Assembly (NCBI GenBank): GCA_016927125.1
Contig: JAFGNG010000269.1
Coordinates: 1 to 13,887, forward strand
Direction of reading: 5' to 3'
DNA from: Planctomycetota bacterium
GTDB taxonomy: Bacteria > Planctomycetota > SZUA-567 > JAFGNG01
Length of the DNA: 13,887 nt
Part shown: positions 5,593-13,839 of the stretch, in pieces
How the letters are laid out: each line of letters begins with the position of its first letter
How positions within the stretch are numbered: the first letter of the stretch is position 1
Notes under the pieces: generated by a model
The model's input: the letters and a program-made list of their open reading frames with translations, nothing else
The model's database searches: none
What the model was told of the DNA's origin: nothing
Position numbers and translations under genes: made by a program

Positions 5593-7005
5593 ATGCTCAT
5601 TAACCTGATCCGCAAAGAAGTGGTGTCGCATATCCTTTCGCTCCGGTTCGGAGTGACCTTTGTGCTCTTCCTGGTGCTGATCTTTGCCAGCATGTATGTT
5701 ACAGTTAATTATTATCATCTGGAGATCGACGCCTATTCCATCCGGGAACAGGAAGATAAGAACCTGACCAACACGCTGTTGGATATCGATGACACCAGTG
5801 TTCTTTTCAACCGGTTCTTCTATCACGAAGGCATGGATAATGCTGTGCGCATCTCTCCGTTAGGCTGGTTGGGAGAAGGTTTTCTCGAGGTTTGCCCGGA
5901 CACCATCAAAGTCCGCGCCACCATGCGCAGCCGCAACGTGGACCAGGATTCTGCCTTCAACCCGTTGACTTCACTGATGCGCACCCCGGATTTTTATTAC
6001 GTCATCAATGTCATGCTCTCGCTGTTGGCGATCCTGTTTGTCTTCGATGCAATCTGCGGAGAAAAGGAAACCGGCACTCTGCGGCTGATGCTCTCAAACG
6101 CGGTCCCGCGCCACCTGGTTCTACTGGGTAAGTGGATTGGCGGATACCTGGTGCTCTTTACCCCCTTCTGCCTGGCAGTGGCGGGCGGCCTGGCCTACGC
6201 GACGTCTACCGGGGCGGTAAAGTGGGATTCCGAAACCGTCCAGAGGATTTTCCTGCTGCTTTTGACCGCGGGGTTATACATCTCGGTCTTCTTCAATATT
6301 GGCTTGTTTGTTTCCACCAGCACCAACCGCTCCGCCACCAGTCTGCTGATTTGCCTGCTGATCTGGGTAACCTGCATTATTGTGATTCCTAACCTCGCCC
6401 CGGTTACCGCCCGGATTATCTCTCCCACCCCCTCTCTGAAGTCAGTACAGGAAAGCAAGGCGGTGATTGATGAAGAAACCCGCCTGCAGCGAAATATTCT
6501 CCAGCAGGTTTATGGAGAGATTGATTACAGCAATGCAACTGACAGCGAGATTGAACTGCTGGAGAATAAAGCCAACCGGATGAAGAACCGCTTGGATAAA
6601 GCCTACGAAGACAGTGTCCAGGAACAGAAAAATTTGGCCGTGACCCTGGGCCGGCTGTCACCCTCATCTTGCTGGATGTACTCGGCGACCGCCCTTACCA
6701 ACACGGGGCTGCTCTCTTATCAAAAATTCCTCGAAGCGCGGGACAAACTGGCTGATAATTTTGATGAACTCATGCAATATGCCAGGAGAAGCAGGTGGGA
6801 AGTATGGCGAGCACAAAATAATGCCGACAGCCTCAAGACTTGGTCTGAGTCAATCAAGGCCCGGCTTCCCCATTTCGAAATGAACTATCCCTCGTTCACT
6901 GATTCCATCAATGACGCGCTGAATGACATCCTGATTCTTTTGATCCTGAACGTGATTTTCTTCATGCTCGCATTTACCTTCTTTCTGCGTTATGACGTTC
7001 GTTGA
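5593..7005 (+). CDS. ABC-2 type permease, first of two paralogues
   Basis: A 470-residue inner-membrane permease. The ATG at 5593 is chosen because AAGGTG lies seven bases upstream, within the end of the ATPase gene; an in-frame GTG at 5566 would overlap that gene. Topology read from the sequence: TM1 about 20-40; a soluble loop of about 95 residues; TM2 about 134-155; the diagnostic cytoplasmic ICGEKETGTLRLMLS coupling segment (154-168); then TM3-TM5 to about 267, ending in IPNLAP. A second long, partly coiled-coil soluble stretch follows (about 280-440, with LGRLSPSSCW near 352-361), then a last helix ending FFLRYDVR. This layout resembles the ABC2_membrane_2 / DUF3526-like permeases that work in pairs with one ATPase. 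It should form a heterodimer with the next gene product. The exported substrate is unknown. Confidence 0.9.
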   Translation: MLINLIRKEVVSHILSLRFGVTFVLFLVLIFASMYVTVNYYHLEIDAYSIREQEDKNLTNTLLDIDDTSVLFNRFFYHEGMDNAVRISPLGWLGEGFLEVCPDTIKVRATMRSRNVDQDSAFNPLTSLMRTPDFYYVINVMLSLLAILFVFDAICGEKETGTLRLMLSNAVPRHLVLLGKWIGGYLVLFTPFCLAVAGGLAYATSTGAVKWDSETVQRIFLLLLTAGLYISVFFNIGLFVSTSTNRSATSLLICLLIWVTCIIVIPNLAPVTARIISPTPSLKSVQESKAVIDEETRLQRNILQQVYGEIDYSNATDSEIELLENKANRMKNRLDKAYEDSVQEQKNLAVTLGRLSPSSCWMYSATALTNTGLLSYQKFLEARDKLADNFDELMQYARRSRWEVWRAQNNADSLKTWSESIKARLPHFEMNYPSFTDSINDALNDILILLILNVIFFMLAFTFFLRYDVR

Positions 7006-7026
7006 GTATACCCGAAAGGCGTGGCC

Positions 7027-8448
7027 ATGCTGTTACAGTTGATTCGCAAAGAAATTCTCGAACACCTGATGAGCCTGCGCTTTGCGATCGCGTGCATCTT
7101 GTGTTTCGCTGTAATCCTCTGCAGTCTCTTTGTCCGCTGTCAGGACTACAGCCTGGTGATGGAAGATTATTACCAGGTCCGCGGGGCCCTGGAGACCGAA
7201 AAGAAGAATCTCCGTCGTCCCGAGGACGTGATCTACCAGGGTTTAAATATCCCCCACCGGCCCAATCCTCTCTCGATCTTCGTCAGCGGTGTCAGTAGGA
7301 ATGAGGCTTCTTCCTACCGGATAACCACTTATAAGCCACCCCAGGTCGAGAATGCCCAGACGGAAGACCCCCTCAAGGCGATTTACCCCTCCATGGATCT
7401 GATCACCTTCGTCGGGATCATCATGTCGCTGATGGCGGTGATCTTCGGGTATGATTCCATCTGCGGTGAAAAGGAGCGCGGCACCCTCCGCCTGATGCTG
7501 TCGTACAGTGTGCCGCGCGACCTGGTATTACTGGGGAAATGGCTCGGCGGTTACCTGACCCTGATCATCCCGTTCCTCCTGGCAATAATTTCCGGTGCCA
7601 CGATCGTGCTGATCCAGCCGGAGATCTCACTGACACCGAGCGAATGGCTAAGGCTGATCGGTTTGTTCCTGCTCTCCTTGCTTTATATCGCCGCCATCTA
7701 TTCCGCCGCGATCTGGGTGTCTGCGCTTACCAGAAAATCATCAACCAGTATCCTCGCCATGGTAACGCTCTGGATGATTGTGGTCTTGGCGGTCCCCAAC
7801 CTTAGCCCTCATCTCGCCCAGGCGCTGAAACCAATCCAAAAAGTGAAATCGGCGGAAGAGGAGCGCCAGAGGGCTACAGAAAGAGAATGGGCTACTTATG
7901 TTGACACCCCGATCCGGGAATATGACATTTTACACGCCAATGAGCCCAATGACTGGAGTACTCGTGAAAAGCGCCAGTATCATGTTGTCGAATGCCATAA
8001 AAACGGTAATATTGCTCGCCTGCGAAAACTGGAACAGATTGATCAGTCCTATGGAGCCCAGTTCGAGGCTCAGACCGAAATCAGCCGCTGGCTTGCCCGG
8101 ATCAGCCCCTTCTCATCCTTCGCTATGTCGGCAGCGGAATTGACCGACAACGGGGCGCTGAGAAAAAAACAATTTATCAAGCAGCTCAACGATTTTCAGT
8201 TGGAACTCTCCAACTATGGACATGATGAATGGCTGGCTTTGATCCAATACCGGCTTGGCCACAATGGCGACCAACCTCCCGCCTGGACCGAGCAAAAAGT
8301 GAACCCGATCCCAACCTTCACCTATACCCCATGCGCGGCCAGTATTTATGTAAAGACTATCCTGGTTGACGCCGGCCTGCTGGCCGGGATGACCCTGCTC
8401 TTTTTCCTGTTGAGTTATGTTTCTTTCCTGCGCTATGACGTGAGGTAA
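7027..8448 (+). CDS. ABC-2 type permease, second of two paralogues
   Basis: A 473-residue paralogue of the preceding permease. The ATG at 7027 is preferred to the GTG at 7021 because AAAGG (7015-7019) is seven bases away from the ATG but only one from the GTG. The fold is the same: TM1 about 20-37, an external loop with RPNPLSIFVSG (78-88), TM2 about 125-142, coupling segment SICGEKERGTLRLMLS (144-159), TM3-TM5 to about 257 with AVPNLSP, and a long charged stretch about 268-440 with WLARISPFSSF (355-365). The last helix ends FLRYDVR, identical to the sister protein. Shared anchors with different loops indicate an old tandem duplication followed by specialisation, fitting a heterodimeric channel. 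The gap to the previous gene is 21 bp, and the next gene starts 5 bp after the stop. Confidence 0.9.
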   Translation: MLLQLIRKEILEHLMSLRFAIACILCFAVILCSLFVRCQDYSLVMEDYYQVRGALETEKKNLRRPEDVIYQGLNIPHRPNPLSIFVSGVSRNEASSYRITTYKPPQVENAQTEDPLKAIYPSMDLITFVGIIMSLMAVIFGYDSICGEKERGTLRLMLSYSVPRDLVLLGKWLGGYLTLIIPFLLAIISGATIVLIQPEISLTPSEWLRLIGLFLLSLLYIAAIYSAAIWVSALTRKSSTSILAMVTLWMIVVLAVPNLSPHLAQALKPIQKVKSAEEERQRATEREWATYVDTPIREYDILHANEPNDWSTREKRQYHVVECHKNGNIARLRKLEQIDQSYGAQFEAQTEISRWLARISPFSSFAMSAAELTDNGALRKKQFIKQLNDFQLELSNYGHDEWLALIQYRLGHNGDQPPAWTEQKVNPIPTFTYTPCAASIYVKTILVDAGLLAGMTLLFFLLSYVSFLRYDVR

Positions 8449-8453
8449 CCGAA

Positions 8454-10013
8454 ATGAAAGCGCTGAAAATATTTGTCGGGATTATTGTCTGCCTCCTGGC
8501 CTTACTGATAGGCGTGACCTGGATGAAAGCCTATGCCAAGAAACCGGAGGTTTTAATTGCCCGCCTGCGTGGAGCTACCGCGGAAGAAAAAGAAGAGGTT
8601 ATCACCCAGATCCACCTCGTCCGTGGCGACTTCACCACCCCGGCACTTGCAGAGTTTGCCAAGCTTGATAATCCCGCTGCCTTCCGCGCTGAATTGGTCA
8701 GAATCCTCTATCAAATCAACCACACTACCGCGGATTCCCGGATCGAAGAAATTCTGCAAGAGTCACTTCAGGATAAGCAGCCGGAAGTCAGGAGCGCCAG
8801 CATCAGTTGCCTTGCTCTGTATGGCAGCGATCAGGCCCGGCTCGCCGCGATTGACTGCCTGGAGGATCCCGATGTCGAAGTTCGCCGCCAGGCCTACCTG
8901 ATTTTTAACGCGGATGGCCGCCGGGCAGAGGGACACCTCTGGACCCTGATGACGGAAGAACAAAAATCAAAGTTGATTTCATATGCCCTTGTGGACAGAA
9001 AAGACAACCCGAGCGAAGAAATCCGCTTCCTCGCCGATTCCATCATTGGGCGAGAGGTTGCAATCCTCTGCGATCAATCCACCGAAGCGCTGCAGACCTC
9101 CGACATTATCAAAACCAGGGAACTGCTGGACCTGGCGATTACGCTGGACCCGGAAAGTTTCAGGGCCAAGAACAGTTACGTCCGTCATTACCTTGCCATC
9201 GGGGATAAGGAAACTGCCCTCTCCCTGGCGGATAAGTATAACCTGCTCCTGCGGATTCCCCTGCTGACGGCAGCGCCGCAGATCGACGGCGATCCTACGG
9301 ATGAGGTCTGGCTGGAAGGCTGCCAGGCCACGACGCCCTACCTGATGACCAGCCTCTGGACCACCTTGCCCGCAACCAGTAAAACCATGATCTCTATTGG
9401 CCATCTCAACGGCACCATCTATATTTCAGTTATTGCCTATGAAGATGACCTCAGCAAGCTGGTTGTCAAGAACACGACCCGCGACAGCGAAGTTTATAAT
9501 GATGATTGCGTGGAATTCTCCTTTGATCCCGCGTTGGAGGAACGCCGGGATTTCCGCTTCAGCATCAATCCTGCCGGGGCGCTCTATGATCGCTACGGCT
9601 TTGATCGCCGGAGCAATTTCACCTGCGAATATGCCGCCAAGGTTTTTCCGGAGAGCGGTTATTGGGCCTGTGAATTCGCGGTCAAAGCTAAGGATCTGAA
9701 TAATAATGTTATCACCAACGAAAGCATCTGGGGGATGAACGTTATGCGCACCCAGATCGCGGCTTCGCAAAAATCTGCGATTACCCCGACCTTCGGCACG
9801 ATGTGGTTTGTTGTCAGCCCGCTGGCGATTTTCGAGAACGCGCCCGCGCTCTCGGAATTACCGCCGGATGAGCAGTCAGAATCGCTTTCCAGCGAGCCGG
9901 ATTCCTCAGCAACTCCGCAGCCCGGGGCCAACCGGCCCAGAAGGCCAAGCTCGGATAACCTGATGGTTCCTCCCCGGGGTGGTGGCGGGGCCGGTGGTGG
10001 CCGCCGCCCGTAA
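8454..10013 (+). CDS. Membrane-anchored protein with HEAT-like repeats and a CBM9/DOMON-like domain
   Basis: A 519-residue protein, last in the ABC operon; its SD (TGAGGT, 8441-8446) overlaps the permease stop. An uncleaved N-terminal anchor (about 5-24, no lipobox) precedes an extracytoplasmic body. Residues about 30-165 are HEAT-like helical pairs (QPEVRSASISCLALYG and DPDVEVRRQAYLIF are typical second-helix patterns). Residues about 210-265 look TPR-like (TRELLDLAITLDPESFRAKN, then DKETALSLADKY). Residues about 273-460 match the CBM9-like/DOMON fold: PQIDGDPTDEVW at the start, YNDDCVEFSFDP (348-359), FSINPAGALYDRYG (369-382) and a WGMNVMR strand (426-432). In known members this fold binds sugars, haem or other small ligands. 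The C-terminal 60 residues are Ser/Pro-rich, ending in Gly/Arg (GGGGAGGGRRP). The likely role is a tethered ligand-binding or docking partner of the transporter; a catalytic role is not indicated. Confidence 0.85.
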   Translation: MKALKIFVGIIVCLLALLIGVTWMKAYAKKPEVLIARLRGATAEEKEEVITQIHLVRGDFTTPALAEFAKLDNPAAFRAELVRILYQINHTTADSRIEEILQESLQDKQPEVRSASISCLALYGSDQARLAAIDCLEDPDVEVRRQAYLIFNADGRRAEGHLWTLMTEEQKSKLISYALVDRKDNPSEEIRFLADSIIGREVAILCDQSTEALQTSDIIKTRELLDLAITLDPESFRAKNSYVRHYLAIGDKETALSLADKYNLLLRIPLLTAAPQIDGDPTDEVWLEGCQATTPYLMTSLWTTLPATSKTMISIGHLNGTIYISVIAYEDDLSKLVVKNTTRDSEVYNDDCVEFSFDPALEERRDFRFSINPAGALYDRYGFDRRSNFTCEYAAKVFPESGYWACEFAVKAKDLNNNVITNESIWGMNVMRTQIAASQKSAITPTFGTMWFVVSPLAIFENAPALSELPPDEQSESLSSEPDSSATPQPGANRPRRPSSDNLMVPPRGGGGAGGGRRP

Positions 10014-10048
10014 GCAGGACAGGGGGCATTGTAATCTCACCCGGTTAG

Positions 10049-10077
10049 TTGATTCTCTTACCTAAGAACTATATAAT
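10049..10077 (+). promoter_or_regulatory. Sigma70-type promoter of the FAD enzyme / GT-C pair
   Basis: TTGATT (10049-10054) and a perfect TATAAT (10072-10077) are separated by 17 bp. Transcription should begin near 10084, giving a leader of about 80 nt. The leader contains a short GC hairpin, GGCCG-CAG-CGGCC (10097-10109), without a T-run. This promoter makes the downstream pair independent of the ABC operon, although no terminator is seen after 10013. Confidence 0.7.
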
Positions 10078-10164
10078 AACAAACATGTGATTCGTTGGCC
10101 GCAGCGGCCCGGTCCGCGCAGTTCCTATTAAAAAGTTTCCTTCTCCACCAAACAGGAAGGCAAG

Positions 10165-11589
10165 ATGCAGGCTGACCCCAGGGAATTCACTATTATCGGG
10201 GCCGGACCTGCAGGCTTGGCCGCCGCTTATGAGTTGATGCGCCGCGCTTGCGATTGTCAAATCCTGGAGCAGGCAAGACAGGCCGGTGGCCTTTCCAGGA
10301 CAGTAAATTACCGCGGCTATCGCTGCGATATTGGTGGGCATCGCTTCTTTACCAAGAATCCCGAGGTAGATCGCCTGTGGCATGAAATTCTATCGGAAGA
10401 CTTTCTGCGCCGTCCACGCCTCTCCCGGATTTACTATCGAGGGAAGTTCTTTAATTATCCCCTGCGCGCTCTCAATGCCCTGACGGGGCTTGGGCTCCTG
10501 ACCAGCCTGCGTGCCCTTGCCAGCTTTTTGTACCGCCGGCTCTTTCCCCATCGCCCGGAAGAGACCTTTGCCGATTGGATCAGTAACCGTTTCGGCGACA
10601 CGCTCTTCAGGATTTTTTTTAAAAGTTATACGGAAAAGATCTGGGGCATCAAGTGCACTGAACTCTCGGCGGATTGGGCGGCCCAGCGCATCCGCAATCT
10701 TGATCTCGGACGCGCGCTCCTAGGGGTAGTGGGCTTCAAACCCGAGGGGAAGGTTGCATCGCTAATCGAAGAATTTGATTATCCCCGCTACGGCCCCGGC
10801 CAGATGTATGAAGCCATGGCTGGAAGAATCCTCCAGGCTGGGGGGAATATTCAATACGACAGCAAGGTGACAGGCATTACCCATCAAGATAATTACATTA
10901 CCGGCGTGGTCATTCAACGGGGCGAGAAGCGGGAGAGTCTCCCCACAACGAACCTGATCTCCTCCCTTCCCCTGACAGAATTGATTACCAGTATGGACCC
11001 GCCGCCGCCGCCGAAGGTGCTGACGGCAGCCAGAGGCTTAAGGTATCGCTCCATCCTGACCGTGAACCTGATTATCAATCAGGCAGAGCTCTTGCCCGAC
11101 ACCTGGCTCTACCTGCACGATCCGGAAATTCTTGCCAATCGCTTGCAGCTCTATAAAAACTGGAGTCCGGCGATGGTTCCGGATTCGCAAACCAGCGTGG
11201 TCGGCTTCGAATATTTTGTCTGGGAGGGCGATGAATTCTGGAACCTGGATGACGCGGCTCTCTTATTGTTTGCGCGGGAGGACGCCGAGAAGCTCAAGCT
11301 GGTGGAGTCGCAGAAGATCACGGACGGGTTTATTGTACGTTACGCCAAGGCCTACCCGGTTTATGACGAAGGTTATCGGGAGAAGCTGGCTTGTATCCGT
11401 GAGTATCTGCACGGCTTCTCCAACCTTGCCTGCGCGGGCCGATATGGGCAGTTCCGCTATAACAACATGGACCACTCCATCATGACGGGGTTGTTGGCAG
11501 CGCGGCAGTTACTGGGTGAACCTGTCGATCCCTGGAGCGTTAACGCAGAAGCGGAATATCATGAAACCGGCGGGAGGTCTTCGTCATGA
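10165..11589 (+). CDS. FAD-dependent oxidoreductase, amine oxidase / UDP-galactopyranose mutase-like
   Basis: A 474-residue soluble flavoprotein. An N-terminal Rossmann FAD site is clear: TIIGAGPAGLAAAYEL (9-24), the ribose-binding acid Glu35, then QAGGLSRTV (39-47) and the DIGGHRFF segment (55-62) shared by UDP-galactopyranose mutase-like and HemY-like proteins. The C-terminal flavin-contact segment GRYGQFRYNNMDHSIMTG is equally typical. The middle part carries a KSYTEKIWGI stretch seen in this subfamily. AGGAAGG lies just before the ATG. The gene overlaps the following GT-C gene by ATGA, implying translational coupling. Members of this subfamily often sit beside glycosyltransferases in surface-polysaccharide loci. 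A sugar or lipid-linked sugar is therefore a more likely substrate than protoporphyrinogen, and there are no haem genes here. The exact reaction is not known to me. Confidence 0.85.
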   Translation: MQADPREFTIIGAGPAGLAAAYELMRRACDCQILEQARQAGGLSRTVNYRGYRCDIGGHRFFTKNPEVDRLWHEILSEDFLRRPRLSRIYYRGKFFNYPLRALNALTGLGLLTSLRALASFLYRRLFPHRPEETFADWISNRFGDTLFRIFFKSYTEKIWGIKCTELSADWAAQRIRNLDLGRALLGVVGFKPEGKVASLIEEFDYPRYGPGQMYEAMAGRILQAGGNIQYDSKVTGITHQDNYITGVVIQRGEKRESLPTTNLISSLPLTELITSMDPPPPPKVLTAARGLRYRSILTVNLIINQAELLPDTWLYLHDPEILANRLQLYKNWSPAMVPDSQTSVVGFEYFVWEGDEFWNLDDAALLLFAREDAEKLKLVESQKITDGFIVRYAKAYPVYDEGYREKLACIREYLHGFSNLACAGRYGQFRYNNMDHSIMTGLLAARQLLGEPVDPWSVNAEAEYHETGGRSSS

Positions 11590-13373
11590 AGACAAGCAAT
11601 CAGCAGGCTTATCTCTTCACGGCATTAATCTGCGCGGTACTGGTGGCAGTAGTCTTCTACCTACTCGACTATGCGGGCAGCCAGGGGTTTAATCCCAGCG
11701 ATGATGGCGTGGTTCTGGCGCAGGCCTTCCGGATCCTGCATGGGGAAATTCCGCATCGGGATTTTATCGCAATCCGCCCGGCTTGCTCTGGATTTTTACA
11801 CACCCTCAATTTTCTGGGAATCTTTCCATTGGTCATGAGTGGCCGGATTTTCATGATCAGCGAGCTCTTCCTGACCGCCTTTATCTGGACCTGGCTTCTG
11901 GACAAGAGTTTTAATCTTACCAGGAAGCGGTTGCTCTATCCCTGCCTCGGGATTATCGCCCTGGTCATGAGTTTAAACAGCATCATTATCTTCCCCTGGA
12001 CTACAGTAGACGCGCTCTTTTTCTCAATCCTCAGCTTTGCCTTGAGCCAGGCCGCATCCAAAACGGAAGCTTCCGGCTTCAGGTTGGTAATGCTCCTCGC
12101 AGCCGGACTGGCATGCAGTTGCCTGGCTGCGATTTCGCGGCAGATCTTCGCCGTGATCGTCCTGACCAACCTGGTGCTGGCAGTTTATTTTTTATTACAA
12201 GCAAAACGCCCTCGGCTCTTACCAGCGGTCATCCTGCTTGGTTTTATCCCCGCTTTCGCGTACCTGGTAATGTTGCTCTTTACCGGCTCCTGGGATTTAT
12301 TCATCCAGCAGATGACGGGGCGCACCGAGCTTTTTGAAACCGGCGTGACAGCCTTTGCCCATTCGCTCTACGTCACCGGCTATATCCATGCCATCGCGGT
12401 TATCTTAGCAGTTTATATTTGGCTGAAAACCCCCCGCTCGCCTCACGCCAAAGATGGCATTAGCCGGCAACCGGAGCGTGTCAGCTGGTTTTGGCAAACC
12501 ACGATCTGGTGTTATGCCGCCTGTACCCTCACCCTGATTGGCCTCATGTTCATCCTGGGCAACCGTTCCAAGTTGTGTTTTGAACTCTTCTGGTGCCTGA
12601 CAGTGCTGGAGGTGATCGCGGTCCTGATCCTACGGTGCAATTTTCAGCAAGTGCTGCTGATTGCCTTTGCATTGCTTTTGGGTTGGACTACATCCATCTC
12701 CCTGGGCTCGAATTACCCCTCGTTATGCGCCGGGATTCTGGCAACCACCATCCTGACAATAACCTGCCATTGCATCCTAGAATGGAATCCATCTCTGCGA
12801 AATGGCTTCCGAGGCGTTACATTCAATGTAGTGGGTGTGGGGTTATCCCTGGCGGTTGCCGCCAGCGGGATCTGGATGCAACTCGAGCGCAATTTCCGCG
12901 ATCTCCCGGCAAACAAACTAAAATATGAATTGGGTGAATTGCTCCCCGGCTTCGCAGGGATCAAGACCAATGCTAGGACGTTTGAGTATTACCGGGAGAT
13001 TGTCGAGCTATTTCGTAAATACCCCAACATGCAGGATAACCTGGTAATTGTTCCCAATAACGCGATGCTTTACCCCGTATTGGGAACCAGGAATCCCTTT
13101 CCGTTGGACTGGCTCCAGCAGGAGGAGTTTGTCGGCTCAGAGGCGGAGGTGGTGAAGAGGATACAAAAAGTGCTGCAGAACCGGAAAATTTATATCCTGG
13201 TTGAAAAATATAATTCCAAGCGTTTTTCCGAGGCCTTATTCCCGCTCAACCAGGATCCGGTCAAATATCCTTACCTTGAACTGCTCTTTAAGAATTGCAC
13301 CACCTTCACTCCGCAGAAACTGGAGTATTTCACCTGCCTGGTTTCCTCTCCGGTAGGGGATGCCGGGGAATAG
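11586..13373 (+). CDS. Polytopic membrane glycosyltransferase-like protein (GT-C fold)
   Basis: 595 residues with about 12-13 hydrophobic helices between residue 9 and about 430, followed by a soluble extracytoplasmic C-terminal domain of about 165 residues. The first external loop has the GT-C acidic pair: NPSDDGVVLAQAF (Asp39-Asp40), followed by ILHGEIPHRDF, a conserved opening in ArnT/PMT-like and related GT-C proteins that use polyprenyl-phosphate sugars. The C-terminal domain has a VPNNAMLYPVLGTRNPFPLDW segment, also recurrent in such proteins. It would transfer a sugar from a lipid-phosphate donor to a glycan, lipid or protein on the outer side of the membrane. It starts in a 4-bp ATGA overlap with the FAD enzyme, so the two are probably made in step. 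Donor and acceptor cannot be told. Its 3' end stops 13 bp from the convergent YhcH-family gene. Confidence 0.82.
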   Translation: MKTSNQQAYLFTALICAVLVAVVFYLLDYAGSQGFNPSDDGVVLAQAFRILHGEIPHRDFIAIRPACSGFLHTLNFLGIFPLVMSGRIFMISELFLTAFIWTWLLDKSFNLTRKRLLYPCLGIIALVMSLNSIIIFPWTTVDALFFSILSFALSQAASKTEASGFRLVMLLAAGLACSCLAAISRQIFAVIVLTNLVLAVYFLLQAKRPRLLPAVILLGFIPAFAYLVMLLFTGSWDLFIQQMTGRTELFETGVTAFAHSLYVTGYIHAIAVILAVYIWLKTPRSPHAKDGISRQPERVSWFWQTTIWCYAACTLTLIGLMFILGNRSKLCFELFWCLTVLEVIAVLILRCNFQQVLLIAFALLLGWTTSISLGSNYPSLCAGILATTILTITCHCILEWNPSLRNGFRGVTFNVVGVGLSLAVAASGIWMQLERNFRDLPANKLKYELGELLPGFAGIKTNARTFEYYREIVELFRKYPNMQDNLVIVPNNAMLYPVLGTRNPFPLDWLQQEEFVGSEAEVVKRIQKVLQNRKIYILVEKYNSKRFSEALFPLNQDPVKYPYLELLFKNCTTFTPQKLEYFTCLVSSPVGDAGE

Positions 13374-13386
13374 TTTAGTCTAATCC

Positions 13387-13839
13387 CTACCAGTCAAGAG
13401 CTATCTTTACCACTACCTTGAAGACCTTGCCACTGCCGGCTAGGGGCGCGTGGACATCCTCGGGATAGAGCACGGCGAAGGATTGCGGCAGGAGATCAAT
13501 ATAAGTCTCGGAAGGGGTGTCGAAGAATTCAATGTCCTTCTCGGCATTATACCCCTGGCTGGCATCCTGGCAGAGCGCGAGATCCTTCCAGCCGAGGCAA
13601 TCGCTGCCTTCCAGGCAGACCTGGATATCAAGGTATTTGCGGTGCGCTTCCAGCTTCGCGCCGTCCTTGCCCTTGCCTTCCTTGTTCTGCACCAGCGCGT
13701 AGAGGCGGTCGCCATCAATCTCCTGCCGCCCCTCTCCCAGTTCCTTGAAGTTGGCAGTGGTCAGGAATTCAAAGGCGGGCTGGAATCCGGGATGCAGGTC
13801 AAAGTAGCGCTTGGCATTGCCGAGTTTGTCAAAAATCAT
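13387..13839 (-). CDS. YhcH/YjgK/YiaL family protein (DUF386, cupin-like)
   Basis: A full-length 150-residue member of a small beta-barrel family linked to sugar catabolism. The best-studied relative, E. coli YhcH (NanQ), opens or anomerises sialic acid; EbgC and YiaL are other members. Diagnostic features are GDRLYALVQ (43-51), EAHRKYLDIQ (64-73) with the putative metal ligands Glu64 and His66, FFDTPSETY (105-113) and YPEDVHAP with His130 (125-132), followed by KVVVKI. AGGAGAG is five bases upstream of the ATG. No sialic acid or other dedicated sugar-catabolic gene is in the window, so its substrate is open; a housekeeping sugar-anomer role is plausible. An AT-rich stretch with TAGAAT (reverse complement of 13875-13880) may be its -10, with the -35 beyond the window. 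Confidence 0.93.
   Translation of the reverse strand: MIFDKLGNAKRYFDLHPGFQPAFEFLTTANFKELGEGRQEIDGDRLYALVQNKEGKGKDGAKLEAHRKYLDIQVCLEGSDCLGWKDLALCQDASQGYNAEKDIEFFDTPSETYIDLLPQSFAVLYPEDVHAPLAGSGKVFKVVVKIALDW

Noticed and set aside
10097..10109. GGCCG-CAG-CGGCC hairpin as a terminator of the ABC operon
   Set aside because: It lies downstream of the next promoter and is not followed by T residues; it is at most a leader hairpin.
10165..11589. Naming the flavoprotein HemG/HemY (protoporphyrinogen oxidase) or glf
   Set aside because: Only superfamily-level motifs are visible, no haem gene is nearby, and the length and middle region are not diagnostic of either enzyme.
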